Of a stretch of 64,000 nt of DNA, positions 1-8,233 are shown in pieces. Each line of letters opens with the position of its first letter. Position 1 is the stretch's first letter. Below the pieces are notes generated by a model. The model did not search any database, was not told the DNA's origin, and saw only the letters and a program-made list of their open reading frames with translations. The position numbers and the translations under genes were made by a program. The stretch is taken from NCBI RefSeq assembly GCF_002307475.1, contig NZ_NTMH01000020.1:1-64000 (forward strand), given 5' to 3'. The stretch is from Pantoea allii. GTDB lineage: Bacteria; Pseudomonadota; Gammaproteobacteria; Enterobacterales; Enterobacteriaceae.

Positions 1-34
1 CGGGGCTTCTCATCCCCCTCAGCGCAGAATATGC

Positions 35-64
35 AAAAAAAAAGTCCAGAGGTTAGTCTGGACT
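35..64 (-). terminator. Rho-independent terminator of tRNA-Ser
   Basis: On the minus strand an 8-bp perfect stem (AGTCCAGA / TCTGGACT, six-base loop) is followed by a run of nine T residues. It lies 13 bases past the tRNA 3' end, so it closes a monocistronic tRNA transcript. Confidence 0.9.
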
Positions 65-76
65 CTTCTTTGAATG

Positions 77-164
77 TGGCGGTGAGAGGGGGATTCGAAC
101 CCCCGATACGTTGCCGTATACACACTTTCCAGGCGTGCTCCTTCAGCCACTCGGACACCTCACC
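77..164 (-). tRNA. tRNA-Ser, anticodon GGA
   Basis: The minus strand reads as an 88-nt class II (long variable arm) tRNA with an encoded CCA end. It starts GGTGAGGTGTCCGAGTGG and has the T-arm GGTTCGAATCC. The anticodon is GGA, at 128-130 on the plus strand, which decodes UCC/UCU. The sequence is nearly identical to the E. coli tRNA-Ser(GGA) I remember. It has its own strong promoter (203-231) and terminator (35-64). tRNA-Ser genes are common integration sites for islands, but nothing to the right looks integrated; the left side is cut by the window edge. Confidence 0.97.
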
Positions 165-202
165 GCAAATTGTCGCTGACCGCGCTGGGTCAACGGGGCG
201 CT

Positions 203-231
203 ACTATAGGGAGTCGGCCTGAAACGGTCAA
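203..231 (-). promoter_or_regulatory. Sigma-70 promoter of tRNA-Ser
   Basis: On the minus strand TTGACC (226-231) and TATAGT (203-208) are separated by exactly 17 bases. They are followed by the GC-rich discriminator GCGCCCC typical of stable-RNA promoters under stringent control. The start site would fall about 30 bases before the mature tRNA 5' end. Confidence 0.85.
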
Positions 232-370
232 GCACTATTTTTCTCTTTTGTTCTATTCGCTTAAGCTCTGAACGAATCGCATTAAGGCTGCGCAAAAGTC
301 GGTTTTTTAGTGCAAAAAACGCGACAGTGCACAGCGCATTTGTCGGGAAGATTCGCCAGGATGCGTAAGC

Positions 371-910
371 TTACTGCGCGCTTTTTACCCGGTTAGCAAA
401 ACTCTTACGCAGCTTTTGCAGTTTAGGTGGAATCACCGCCATGCAGTAACCGTTGCGCTGACCGGCACCTTCCCAATAATCCTGATGATAACCTTCCGCC
501 GGATACCATGCTTTTAACGGCTCAATGGTTGTCACGATCGGGTCATTGTGATCCTGCTGAGCGCGCGCAATGGCCGCCCGGGCTTCTGCTTCCTGATCCG
601 GCGTCTCAACAAAAATAGCGGAACGGTACTGTGTACCGATGTCATTGCCCTGACGATTAAGCTGGGTCGGATCGTGGGTCGCAAAGCTGATGTCCAGCAA
701 ATCGCCGTAGCTCACCTTCTCAGGATCAAAACCAATACGAATGGCTTCGGCATGGCCGGTGGCACCGCTGCATACCTGCTCATAGGTCGGATTAGGGCGC
801 TCGCCGCCGGTATAACCACTTTCCACTGACTCAACGCCGATCACATCTTTAAATACCGCTTCTGTACACCAGAAACAGCCGCCTGCGATCACTGCATATT
901 CGATAGCCAT
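371..910 (-). CDS. msrA: Peptide methionine sulfoxide reductase MsrA
   Basis: This 179-aa cytoplasmic enzyme should reduce methionine-S-sulfoxide in proteins using thioredoxin. The family signature GCFWCTE is at residues 11-17, with the catalytic cysteine at 12. A further cysteine in the C-terminal NGYCMAVIPP segment is the likely resolving residue. The protein is shorter than E. coli MsrA (212 aa, from memory) because it lacks the N-terminal extension, so it belongs to the compact MsrA form. The ATG has AGGAGTAAC just upstream on the minus strand. It is monocistronic, with the tRNA-Ser unit downstream. Confidence 0.93.
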   Translation of the reverse strand: MAIEYAVIAGGCFWCTEAVFKDVIGVESVESGYTGGERPNPTYEQVCSGATGHAEAIRIGFDPEKVSYGDLLDISFATHDPTQLNRQGNDIGTQYRSAIFVETPDQEAEARAAIARAQQDHNDPIVTTIEPLKAWYPAEGYHQDYWEGAGQRNGYCMAVIPPKLQKLRKSFANRVKSAQ

Positions 911-1090
911 AAAGTTACTCCTGTCTGGTCTGAAGGAAAGAGGTGGGGATGGGATCGATCGTTTTCAACGCCACAAGGCAATTCACTCCGTGTCAGCCTG
1001 TGGCAGGGTCAGGAAATGACGTGAGGCGAATGACTTAGCGTAGCAGGGATTGCTTGCCTGTGCCTGAAGGGAAACCTGAGGGCAGTGCGG

Positions 1091-1107
1091 TTTAATGTTT
1101 CCTTAAT
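1091..1107 (+). promoter_or_regulatory. Probable PmrA (BasR) binding box
   Basis: The sequence TTTAAT-GTTTC-CTTAAT fits the known PmrA half-site repeat (YTTAAK, five bases, YTTAAK) in both halves. The second half-site stands in the -35 position, 17 bases before CATAAA (1125-1130), a 4/6 match to a -10 hexamer, so the layout resembles activator-dependent PmrA promoters. The box faces the small gene at 1149 and lies beside pmrAB. The function is inferred from sequence only. Confidence 0.6.
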
Positions 1108-1148
1108 ATAAGGAAGAGATACTGCATAAAACGTTACCGGAGAGACCA

Positions 1149-1268
1149 ATGAAAACCACTAGCGTATCCGTCAGTTCTGTTTCGTCGCGCAGCAGCAGCG
1201 AATATCTTGCTACCATGATTGCCGTCTGCACAGTGATTGCCTTCCTGGCCTGCTGGTTCAACGGCTAA
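1149..1268 (+). CDS. 39-aa single-span membrane peptide, putative PmrA target
   Basis: The frame starts at ATG 1149 behind a GGAGAG ribosome binding site and encodes 39 residues. A Ser-rich polar N-terminus (MKTTSVSVSS) is followed by one hydrophobic helix at about residues 19-37 with two cysteines (VCTVIAFLACWF). Its stop overlaps the pmrB stop by four bases, tail to tail. A PmrA-box-like promoter lies 42 bases upstream. I do not recognise the sequence. In Salmonella PmrA controls a small membrane peptide, PmrR, that inhibits LpxT; this peptide is a different sequence but could be an analogue. Expression is unproven; the ribosome site, helix and promoter together support a real gene. Confidence 0.55.
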   Translation: MKTTSVSVSSVSSRSSSEYLATMIAVCTVIAFLACWFNG

Positions 1269-2344
1269 AGCACGCCAGCGAAGTTTACCCTGGCGCGGCA
1301 GCCTGAACGGTCAGGGCGATTTTCCAGCAGAAATTTTCCGTTATGCAGTTGGACAATCCGGCTGACAATACTCAATCCTAGCCCGATGCCGCCATAGCGC
1401 GTATCCATGCGCACAAACGCTTTGCTCAGTTCACCGCTCATACTCTCATCAATCCCGGCCCCTTCATCCTCTATAACCAGCGACATGCCGGTGGCGTTTT
1501 CAAGCCGAACCGTAATGTTGCCTTCGGGTGGGCTATAGCGATGGGCGTTCTCGACCAGATTACGCAGCAGCATCCTGAGCAATATGGCATCGCCTTTAAC
1601 CACGAAAGCGTTTTCAACGTCCAGAGTGAGTGTCTGGTTACGCGCCTCAAGCATCGCGCTCAGCTCGGCTTCCATCGGCAGGATCACCTCATCCACCATC
1701 GCGACATTCTGGTAGCTGCCAGAGGTAAACTGCTGACCGGCACGCGTGAGTTGCAGCAACTGGGCGACATTTGCAGTCATCTGATCCAGCCGCTGTAATA
1801 AAGGCTGAGTATCGACCGCCTGATTACGTTGTAACAGCTCAAGATGTAACCGCAGCCCGGCCAAAGGCGTCCGCAGTTCATGGGCAACATCGGCAGTGAA
1901 GAGTCGTTCACGTTCCAGACTGGCGGTTAAGCGCGCGACGAGCCGATTAATAGCCTGCGTCACCGCGTCAATCTCCTGCACCGAGCCTTCAAAGACAATC
2001 GGTTCCAGATTCACTTCACTGCGACTTTCGAGTTCGTGCTGCAGTTGATAAAGCGGGCGCGTAATCCATCTTACCGCCTGATAGCACAGCAGCAGCGTCA
2101 GGGTAATCATCACCAGGCTTGGCAAGGCAAGGCTGACGATGGCTTCGCGCACTTCTTTATTAACGTGCTTATCCATATTGCGGTTATGCAGATGGGCTTC
2201 AACCAAAAACTGTACCTGCTCTTTGCTTTCATGCCAGAGCCACGCAACGCTGATCAACTGAAAAAACAGCATGATCAGTCCAATCGTGAGCATCAGCCGA
2301 AAACGCATCGTGGTGCCAGAGCGATAAGGATTCATGGTTATCAC
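1265..2344 (-). CDS. pmrB: Sensor histidine kinase PmrB (BasS)
   Basis: This inner-membrane kinase should sense ferric iron, aluminium or low pH in the periplasm and phosphorylate PmrA. Residues 16-36 form the first membrane helix. A short periplasmic loop of about 37 residues contains acidic pairs (HESKE and KEVREA, the latter ExxE) like the iron-binding motifs of Salmonella PmrB. The second helix is at about 72-90, a HAMP-like linker follows, and the phosphoacceptor histidine is residue 154 in [12 protein letters not shown] and G boxes ([27 protein letters not shown]) follow. The GTG start overlaps the pmrA stop by four bases; ATG 2335 is an alternative start. It is translationally coupled to pmrA. 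Confidence 0.93.
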   Translation of the reverse strand: MITMNPYRSGTTMRFRLMLTIGLIMLFFQLISVAWLWHESKEQVQFLVEAHLHNRNMDKHVNKEVREAIVSLALPSLVMITLTLLLCYQAVRWITRPLYQLQHELESRSEVNLEPIVFEGSVQEIDAVTQAINRLVARLTASLERERLFTADVAHELRTPLAGLRLHLELLQRNQAVDTQPLLQRLDQMTANVAQLLQLTRAGQQFTSGSYQNVAMVDEVILPMEAELSAMLEARNQTLTLDVENAFVVKGDAILLRMLLRNLVENAHRYSPPEGNITVRLENATGMSLVIEDEGAGIDESMSGELSKAFVRMDTRYGGIGLGLSIVSRIVQLHNGKFLLENRPDRSGCRARVNFAGVL

Positions 2345-3018
2345 GACTCTTTTTCTGTACGCGACGGCGATAAGGCATAGCCGAAACCGCGCACTGTACG
2401 GATCATGCTTTTGCCAATCTTGTCACGCAGGTTATGAATATGAACTTCAAGCGTATTGGTGGAAGGTTCATTATCAAAGTTGTAGATGTCCTGATACAGC
2501 AACTCGCGATGAACAGGATGGCCCGCCTTAAGCATCAGGCGGGACAGGATGGAGAACTCTTTTGGTGTGAGGTCCAGTAGCGTATTGTCCAGATGAATCT
2601 GGCGGTGAGTCATATCCAGCGACAGATTACCCACCTCGACGCGGGAGTCACCCTGATTAACGTGACGCCTGATCAGCGCACGAATCCGGGCCAGCAACTC
2701 ATCCAGTGCAAAAGGCTTTATCAAATAGTCATCAGCCCCGGCGTCCAGTCCCGCAATGCGCTCCTCTATGGTATCGCGAGCGGTCAGGATCAACACCGGC
2801 TGCATCTGCTTTTGCCGACGCAAACGTTGCAACAAATGCAGCCCGTCTTCATCTGGTAGGCCGATATCCAGAACCAGCAGGCTATAGAGCCCATTAGCCA
2901 GATGCGCTTCTGCGGAACGCGCCGTCGAAACACCATCACAAACGTAGCCTGCACCTTCCAGCGCCAGTACCAGTCCCTGTAAGAGCAGGGTATCGTCTTC
3001 AACAATCAATATCTTCAT
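2341..3018 (-). CDS. pmrA: Response regulator PmrA (BasR)
   Basis: This 225-aa OmpR/PhoB-type regulator should control lipid A modification genes. The receiver domain spans about residues 1-115, with acidic residues 8-9, phospho-acceptor Asp51 ([13 protein letters not shown]) and the switch lysine in [10 protein letters not shown]. The winged-helix domain (about 130-220) ends with the conserved [13 protein letters not shown] and [10 protein letters not shown] motifs. The protein aligns along its whole length with the E. coli BasR that I recall. In E. coli the operon is eptA-basR-basS; here no eptA precedes it, and the 900 bases upstream are gene-poor. Confidence 0.95.
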   Translation of the reverse strand: MKILIVEDDTLLLQGLVLALEGAGYVCDGVSTARSAEAHLANGLYSLLVLDIGLPDEDGLHLLQRLRRQKQMQPVLILTARDTIEERIAGLDAGADDYLIKPFALDELLARIRALIRRHVNQGDSRVEVGNLSLDMTHRQIHLDNTLLDLTPKEFSILSRLMLKAGHPVHRELLYQDIYNFDNEPSTNTLEVHIHNLRDKIGKSMIRTVRGFGYALSPSRTEKES

Positions 3019-3924
3019 AATCGTTTTTTGGGGACCTTTACCAACCAGCGCAGGTTATTGGAAGAGAGGTTGCAGCGCCTCCGCCTCAACAGACTCGGAT
3101 TTCTCAGGACATGCATGTTGAGCATTTTGACCGAAAACCAGAAGGCCGCCTATCGAATCCGGGGAAATGCGACTTTTACATCGCACGACGAATATCTGTT
3201 ACAGGCATCCCGTACTCAATGCCTGAATGATACCGCGTTTACGCCGGCGGCCTGCCCGCATTTGCTAAGACCAGAAAGCGCGTTAACGTGCACGTTTATC
3301 GTAAAGCACGCATCCCTTTCGGCAAATACAGCGTTCAGCATTGGTAAAAATAATCTAATCAGTAAAAAAGGACAGTGCGCCAATTTAAAAAGGAATCATC
3401 AGAAAAAGAGGGTAGCCATACGCTATAAGAAAAAACAATTAATCACCCTTATTATCAATTGAGGAATATTCATTTAACCCAGAAGCAAAAGCCGGGATCA
3501 AAATGTCCAGAACAGACAGGACATATTTGCCGACAATAATATTGTCGAGTCTGCCTGTGAAAGATTAGGAAAACCTTAAACAGGTCCATTTATTACATTT
3601 ATGTTTCGTCTGGATTTGCGCAAAAACGATCCAGTAATCGCGAAATGCAAGTGAAATTTTCTACGACCCTGTTAAAGCGAGACGGCTGGCACGGGAAATG
3701 CATATTTCTGGCAGAACAGAAGATAGCGACTACACTTTATGTGGCGACAATGACAGTCAGCGGGTTTATCAGCATTGAAACGCGTTTGTTTTTGGAGATA
3801 ACGTTATAGAATTGCAGGGTTTTACCACGCACTCTCCTTACTTCATATGGCCTTGAGCCAACCTCTTGCTGAAATCCCTCTGCTGTAATGTCCTGATGAT
3901 GAACCTATTTACAGGAGAAGACAC
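3019..3924. other. Gene-poor region between pmrA and otsB
   Basis: This 906-bp divergent intergenic region is AT-rich, especially from 3300 onward. A 144-codon open frame at 3028-3462 has Cys- and Arg-rich composition, no ribosome site and no recognisable domain, so I do not call it. A perfect 17-bp palindrome is at 3531-3547. The region must contain the pmrAB promoter on the left and the otsBA promoter on the right, but I cannot place either with confidence. Confidence 0.6.
3531..3547. repeat. Perfect 17-bp palindrome
   Basis: CGACAATAATATTGTCG reads the same on both strands around a central A/T. Shorter matching arms flank it (ACAGG about 12 bases before, CCTGT about 6 bases after). It could be an operator for a dimeric regulator or an RNA hairpin. 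No regulator is identified. Confidence 0.5.
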
Positions 3925-4713
3925 GTGACCCAGACGGCAGATAGTGATGCCTCATTCCCGTCATTGAGCGGCGGTCTGTATGCCTTCTTTTTTGATGTTG
4001 ATGGCACGCTGGCAGCGATTCAGTCCCAGCCAGATGCCGTTTTCATTCCAGAAAATGTCGTCGCACAACTGCAACGGCTCTCATTTTTATGCCACGGCGC
4101 ACTGGCGCTGGTCTCAGGTCGACCCGTTGAACAACTTGACGCACTGGCGGCTCCTCTGCGTGCACCAGCAGCGGGCGTTCATGGCGCAGAACGGCGCGAT
4201 GCGACAGGCGAGCTGCACCGGGTGACCTTGCCGGACGACGTTGAACGTCCGCTAAAAATCATGCTTGAGAATGCGATGGCGCAGTGGCCCGGCACGCAAC
4301 TTGAAGCCAAAGGCATGGCGTTTGCGCTGCATTTTCGTCGCGCACCGCAGTACGAGCAGGATGTCATGCAGCTGGCAGAGGCGGCAGTCAGCCGTTTTGA
4401 TGGCCTTGCGCTGCAGCCAGGCAAATGCGTCGTTGAAATCAAACCTACCGGTATTGATAAAGGCGCAGCCGTCCATAAATTTATGCAGGAAGCGCCATTC
4501 TCAGGCCGTATCCCCGTATTTATCGGCGACGACCTCACAGATGAAAAAGGATTCGCTGCAGTGAATGCGATGCAGGGGATCTCGATAAAAGTCGGAGAAG
4601 GCCCAAGCGAGGCACGTTATCGTTTACATGACGTTACGGATGTCCATGCCTGGCTTGAAAGAACACGATTACAATTAGAGAAAGACAACGTTGGTAAGGA
4701 GTTTAGGTTATGA
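3925..4713 (+). CDS. otsB: Trehalose-6-phosphate phosphatase
   Basis: This 262-aa cytoplasmic HAD-superfamily phosphatase converts trehalose-6-phosphate to trehalose, the second step of osmoprotectant synthesis. Motif I is FFDVDGTLA at about residues 22-30. Further HAD motifs are LVSGRPVEQLD and the C-terminal FIGDDLTDEKGF with the metal-binding aspartates. The start is GTG, as in E. coli, behind a strong CAGGAGAAG site. It overlaps otsA by four bases (ATGA), so the two genes are coupled. In E. coli the operon is RpoS-dependent and salt-induced; the same is likely here but no promoter was resolved. Confidence 0.95.
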   Translation: MTQTADSDASFPSLSGGLYAFFFDVDGTLAAIQSQPDAVFIPENVVAQLQRLSFLCHGALALVSGRPVEQLDALAAPLRAPAAGVHGAERRDATGELHRVTLPDDVERPLKIMLENAMAQWPGTQLEAKGMAFALHFRRAPQYEQDVMQLAEAAVSRFDGLALQPGKCVVEIKPTGIDKGAAVHKFMQEAPFSGRIPVFIGDDLTDEKGFAAVNAMQGISIKVGEGPSEARYRLHDVTDVHAWLERTRLQLEKDNVGKEFRL

Positions 4714-6146
4714 GTCGTTTAGTGGTTGTATCTAACCGTATCGCCATGCCAAATGGTAACAAAACCAGTGCAGGCGGCCTTGCAGTCGGTATTCTGGATG
4801 CGCTTAAGAGCACTGGCGGACTCTGGTTTGGCTGGAACGGTGAGATTAGTGAGTTTTCAGGCGAGGAAGAAAACCCGGTATCGGTCATGGAGCACGACGG
4901 TATTGAGTACGCTTCTTTCCCTTTGAGCCAGAACGAGTACGATCTCTACTACTGCCAGTTCTCCAACACCGTTATCTGGCCTGCCTTCCATTACCGCCTG
5001 GATTTAGTGCAGTTCCAGCGTGAAGCCTGGGAAGGCTACTGCGAGGTAAATGATGCGGTGGCACAGCGCCTGAAGCCATTGATCCAGCCGGATGACATCT
5101 TGTGGATTCATGATTACCACTTTTTGCCGTTCGCCGCCGCGCTGCGTCGGGCAGGCATCAACAACCGCATCGGTTTCTTCCTGCATATTCCGTTCCCTAC
5201 GCCGGAAATTTTCAATGCGCTGCCTCCGCATCAGGAACTGCTGGAGATGCTGTGCGAATACGATTTACTGGGTTTCCAGACAGAATCAGATCGCGTCGCC
5301 TTTCTCGACAGCGTCAGCCAACTGACCCAGTTGCAGAACAAGGGTGATAAGAAACATCGCGCCTACGGCAACACCTTTATGACGGAGGTTTACCCTATCG
5401 GGATTGAACCAGACAGCATTAAAGAGATGGCAGAAGGGCCATTGCCACCGAAGATGGCCGCGATGAAAAAAGAGCTCGGCGATGCGCGTAATATCATTGC
5501 CTGTGAACGGCTGGATTACTCCAAAGGGCTTCCCGAGCGCTTCCTGGCTTATGAAGCGCTGCTGGAAAACTATCCTCAACATCGGGGTAAAATCCGCTAC
5601 TCGCAGATCGCGCCAACGTCACGTGGTGATGTGCAGGCTTACCAGGACATCCGCCATCAGCTTGAAACCGAAGCAGGGCGCATCAATGGTAAATACGGTA
5701 CGCTGGGCTGGACACCACTCTATTACCTCAACCAGCACTTTGATCGTCGCTTGCTGATGAAAATCTTCCGCCTAACCGACGTCGGTTTGGTCACACCGCT
5801 GCGTGATGGTATGAACCTGGTGGCGAAAGAGTATGTTGCGGCGCAGGACCCGGATGACCCAGGCGTACTGGTGCTGTCCCGTTTTGCCGGTGCAGCTAAT
5901 GAGCTGACCTCGGCATTGATAGTGAATCCTTATGACCGGGATGAAGTGGCCGCAGCGCTGGATAAGGCCATTACCATGCCCCGTACAGAAAGGATTTCAC
6001 GCTATAACGACATGATGGCGGTATTACGCAAAAACGATATCACCGCCTGGCGTGAAAGCTTCTTACGCGATCTGGAAAAGATTGCGCCACGTAGCGCAGA
6101 TCATGGAATAGCGAATAAAGTGGCAACCTTTCCTAAACTCGCCTGA
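4710..6146 (+). CDS. otsA: Trehalose-6-phosphate synthase
   Basis: This 478-aa retaining GT-B glycosyltransferase (family GT20) joins UDP-glucose and glucose-6-phosphate to make trehalose-6-phosphate. The N-terminal glycine loop ([11 protein letters not shown]) that closes over UDP-glucose is at about residues 16-26. Other conserved parts are WIHDYHFLP, the phosphate-binding [13 protein letters not shown] and the C-terminal [12 protein letters not shown] that binds the nucleotide sugar. Length and sequence match E. coli OtsA. It is the last gene of otsBA; a hairpin follows at 6152-6175. Confidence 0.96.
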   Translation: MSRLVVVSNRIAMPNGNKTSAGGLAVGILDALKSTGGLWFGWNGEISEFSGEEENPVSVMEHDGIEYASFPLSQNEYDLYYCQFSNTVIWPAFHYRLDLVQFQREAWEGYCEVNDAVAQRLKPLIQPDDILWIHDYHFLPFAAALRRAGINNRIGFFLHIPFPTPEIFNALPPHQELLEMLCEYDLLGFQTESDRVAFLDSVSQLTQLQNKGDKKHRAYGNTFMTEVYPIGIEPDSIKEMAEGPLPPKMAAMKKELGDARNIIACERLDYSKGLPERFLAYEALLENYPQHRGKIRYSQIAPTSRGDVQAYQDIRHQLETEAGRINGKYGTLGWTPLYYLNQHFDRRLLMKIFRLTDVGLVTPLRDGMNLVAKEYVAAQDPDDPGVLVLSRFAGAANELTSALIVNPYDRDEVAAALDKAITMPRTERISRYNDMMAVLRKNDITAWRESFLRDLEKIAPRSADHGIANKVATFPKLA

Positions 6147-6151
6147 TGCCT

Positions 6152-6175
6152 CAGCAAGCCACGGATGGCTTGCTG
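6152..6175 (+). terminator. Hairpin after otsA
   Basis: A perfect 10-bp stem (CAGCAAGCCA / TGGCTTGCTG) closes a four-base loop just after the otsA stop. Only three T residues follow, so termination may be partial. Confidence 0.6.
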
Positions 6176-6848
6176 TTTGCCGTACTTATCCCTTACCTCG
6201 CAAAACCCTTTCTCACCCCCACAAAACGCGTCTGGCCTCGCCAGTCCCATGACTCAGGTTTCTAATAGGTTATCCTTAACGCAAAGCCTCACCTGACCTG
6301 CGGCTGTACGGTATGACGCCATCCTGACCTCAGGATGAGTAACAAAAATGGCAAAACACTATTTTTACCTGGTTAAGCTAAAGTTCTCTTCAATTCTGCC
6401 GATAGTCTAAGTGCACAAAAGTATCCTGCCTGCAATTCATTCACGTTCTTAATGTAACTCCTTGTTACATCGACGATCGCCTCCTAAACACCTTGCTGTC
6501 GGCCTTTATACCGGATTGTCAGAAAGCGCCTAATCCTTCTGAGCTGCCTTTCATTACTGGTTGTCTTCAGGGGCCAGTAAACGTCTAACTGTCTAATTTG
6601 AATACGAATAATTGTTTCTGGTGACAGAGTATTCCACTGGTTTTATGGTTTTGGCTGGTTCTAAATAGGGCGCAAATTGCATTCGCGAACATAAACGTGA
6701 GCTCAACCACCCTGTTTCAATTCCGTCTTGGTTTTGTTGCCAATTAAGTCCTTGTCAGGACAAATCCCTACAAAAAAAACACGGATTTGTTCAAAAATTA
6801 GCCATGCAAAGTGTGATCATAAAGTATTTCTGAAGAAAATAGGGGCAA
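6176..6848. other. Long AT-rich upstream region of flhDC
   Basis: These 673 bases carry no credible gene on either strand. The base composition falls clearly to AT-rich towards flhD, as is usual for an H-NS-bound, multiply regulated promoter region. A half CRP-like site (AAAGTGTGATCATAAAG) is at about 6808-6824, ahead of the perfect site at 6849. I found no recognisable RNA gene. Confidence 0.55.
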
Positions 6849-6870
6849 AAGTGTGACCTGCGTCACACTT
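6849..6870 (+). promoter_or_regulatory. CRP (cAMP receptor protein) site of flhDC
   Basis: TGTGA (6852-6856), six bases, TCACA (6863-6867) is a perfect match to the CRP core, with symmetrical AAG / CTT flanks. Its centre is about 69 bases before the inferred flhD transcription start, close to the E. coli flhDC arrangement. This implies catabolite-activated motility. Confidence 0.88.
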
Positions 6871-6895
6871 TATCTAAAATTTAACCTAACTGTCG

Positions 6896-6922
6896 TTGTA
6901 TGTGAGGATCAGACGATATAGA
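6896..6922 (+). promoter_or_regulatory. Candidate flhDC promoter
   Basis: TTGTAT (6896-6901) and TATAGA (6917-6922) are separated by 15 bases. This is a weak, activator-dependent-looking promoter that puts the start near 6929. The distances to the CRP site upstream and the Rcs box downstream match the known E. coli layout, which is the main reason for choosing it. The implied 5' leader is about 245 bases. Confidence 0.5.
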
Positions 6923-6934
6923 TTTGCCTTGTTT

Positions 6935-6948
6935 TCGGATTAGTCTTA
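6935..6948 (-). promoter_or_regulatory. RcsAB box in the flhDC leader
   Basis: The minus strand reads TAAGACTAATCCGA, which agrees at 11 of 14 positions with the RcsAB box consensus TAAGAATATTCCTA. It lies just after the inferred transcription start (about +7 to +20), the position of the E. coli flhDC Rcs box where phosphorylated RcsB represses motility under envelope stress. Confidence 0.6.
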
Positions 6949-7174
6949 AAAAATGTGAAAAGACCTCACGGAAGAAGGTTAACGACTTAAGAATAAAGTG
7001 GACTGAAAAATGACTTCTGACCCGGACGTAAAAGGGTCACAAAAAGAAGCAGTGCTCAGAACCATTGGCTGTTTATGATTAATTATTTTGCCATCTTTAG
7101 ATTTACCAACCAGCAGCTCGATACGCAGAGAAGTTATCTGCGGTAAGTTACGTCGCGTCTCTCAGGATGGAAAA

Positions 7175-7525
7175 ATGGGTACATCTGAATTACTAAAACA
7201 TATTTACGATATCAACTTGTCATATTTACTGCTCGCGCAGCGATTAATTAACCAGGAAAAAGCTTCGGCAATGTTTCGCCTCGGGATTGATGAAAAGATG
7301 GCAGACGCATTGTCTGAATTAACCTTACCTGAAATGGTAAAATTAGCTGAGACCAATCAACTTGTGTGTCAGTTTCGTTTTACCGATAGCACCGTTATTA
7401 ATCGCCTGACGCAGGAATCACGCGTGGATGATTTACAACAAATCCACACCGGGATTCTGTTATCCAGCCGTTTACTACGCAGCGCGTCTAAAGACGCCGC
7501 GCCTACTAAAAAGAGGGCGGTATAA
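7175..7525 (+). CDS. flhD: Flagellar master regulator subunit FlhD
   Basis: FlhD joins FlhC in a FlhD4C2 complex that activates class 2 flagellar promoters with sigma-70. The 116-aa product begins [19 protein letters not shown] and keeps the nearly invariant core [14 protein letters not shown] and [14 protein letters not shown] chose ATG 7175, which has GGATGG upstream and matches the start of E. coli FlhD. An upstream in-frame TTG (7088) would add 29 residues not typical of the family. The stop overlaps the flhC start by one base. Confidence 0.96.
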   Translation: MGTSELLKHIYDINLSYLLLAQRLINQEKASAMFRLGIDEKMADALSELTLPEMVKLAETNQLVCQFRFTDSTVINRLTQESRVDDLQQIHTGILLSSRLLRSASKDAAPTKKRAV

Positions 7526-8103
7526 TGGGTGAAAAAAGTATTGTTCAGGAAGCACGTGATATTCAGCTCGCGATGGAGTTGATCACACTGGGTGCGCGCT
7601 TACAAATGCTGGAAAGTGAAACCCAGCTTAGCCGCGGTCGCCTGATTAAACTGTATAAAGAGTTGCGTGGTAGTCCGCCACCAAAAGGCATGTTGCCTTT
7701 CTCTACTGACTGGTTCATGACGTGGGAACAGAATATTCACTCTTCCATGTTCTGTAACGCCTGGACTTTCTTACTGAAAACCGGTTTGAGCAAAGGTATT
7801 GATGCGGTAATTAAAGCCTATCGTCTCTATCTTGAGCAGTGCCCGCAATCGGACGAGGGCCCGCTGTTGGCGCTGACACGCGCCTGGACCCTGGTGCGAT
7901 TCGTTGAAAGCGGTATGCTGGAATTATCTGACTGCAAAAGCTGCAATGGTAGCTTTATTAATCATGCACATCAGCCCATTGGCAGTTTTGTTTGCAGCCT
8001 GTGCCAGCCGCCATCACGTGCCGTAAAAAGACGTAAACTTTCTGCAGATACTGCCGATATCTTTCCACAACTGCTGGATGAACAGGTTAAACAAGCCGTT
8101 TAA
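7525..8103 (+). CDS. flhC: Flagellar master regulator subunit FlhC
   Basis: This is the DNA-contacting subunit of FlhD4C2, 192 aa as in E. coli. The zinc-binding cysteines are all present (C137, C140, C157, C160 in CKSC and CSLC). The ATG overlaps the flhD TAA, so the two are translated in a coupled way that helps complex stoichiometry. A sigma-28-like promoter is embedded near the 3' end (8034-8060) and a strong terminator follows the stop. Confidence 0.97.
   Translation: MGEKSIVQEARDIQLAMELITLGARLQMLESETQLSRGRLIKLYKELRGSPPPKGMLPFSTDWFMTWEQNIHSSMFCNAWTFLLKTGLSKGIDAVIKAYRLYLEQCPQSDEGPLLALTRAWTLVRFVESGMLELSDCKSCNGSFINHAHQPIGSFVCSLCQPPSRAVKRRKLSADTADIFPQLLDEQVKQAV
8034..8060 (+). promoter_or_regulatory. 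Sigma-28 (FliA) type promoter inside flhC
   Basis: TAAA (8034-8037), 15 bases, GCCGATAT (8053-8060) matches the FliA consensus TAAA-N15-GCCGATAA at every position but the last. It points at motA, 174 bases downstream of the -10. The flhC terminator at 8130-8159 lies between, so read-through would be needed for it to serve motA. Confidence 0.6.
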
Positions 8104-8129
8104 ATTTGTTCGCAATGTGGAAGTCATCC

Positions 8130-8159
8130 AGCAGCGGTTAATCCCGCTGCTTTTTTTTT
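8130..8159 (+). terminator. Rho-independent terminator of flhDC
   Basis: An 8-bp perfect stem (AGCAGCGG / CCGCTGCT) with a six-base loop runs directly into nine T residues. It ends the class 1 transcript 27 bases after the flhC stop. Confidence 0.93.
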
Positions 8160-8233
8160 GCCTCCATGTGGTGAATATCACCTGGGTCTCTGGCTTAACG
8201 TCGACCAACACGTTACGGACGTAAGGATTTTTT

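Noticed and set aside
77-370. Integration site remnant at tRNA-Ser
   Set aside because: tRNA-Ser genes often host islands, but I found no integrase, no second copy of the tRNA 3' end and no change in gene content on the visible side.
3028-3462. 144-codon open frame on the plus strand after pmrA
   Set aside because: It lacks a ribosome site, has scattered Cys, His and Arg with no domain or signal peptide, and spans an apparent base-composition change. It is more likely a chance frame.
6808-6824. Second CRP site upstream of flhDC
   Set aside because: Only one half (TGTGA) fits; the other half AGTAT does not match TCACA.
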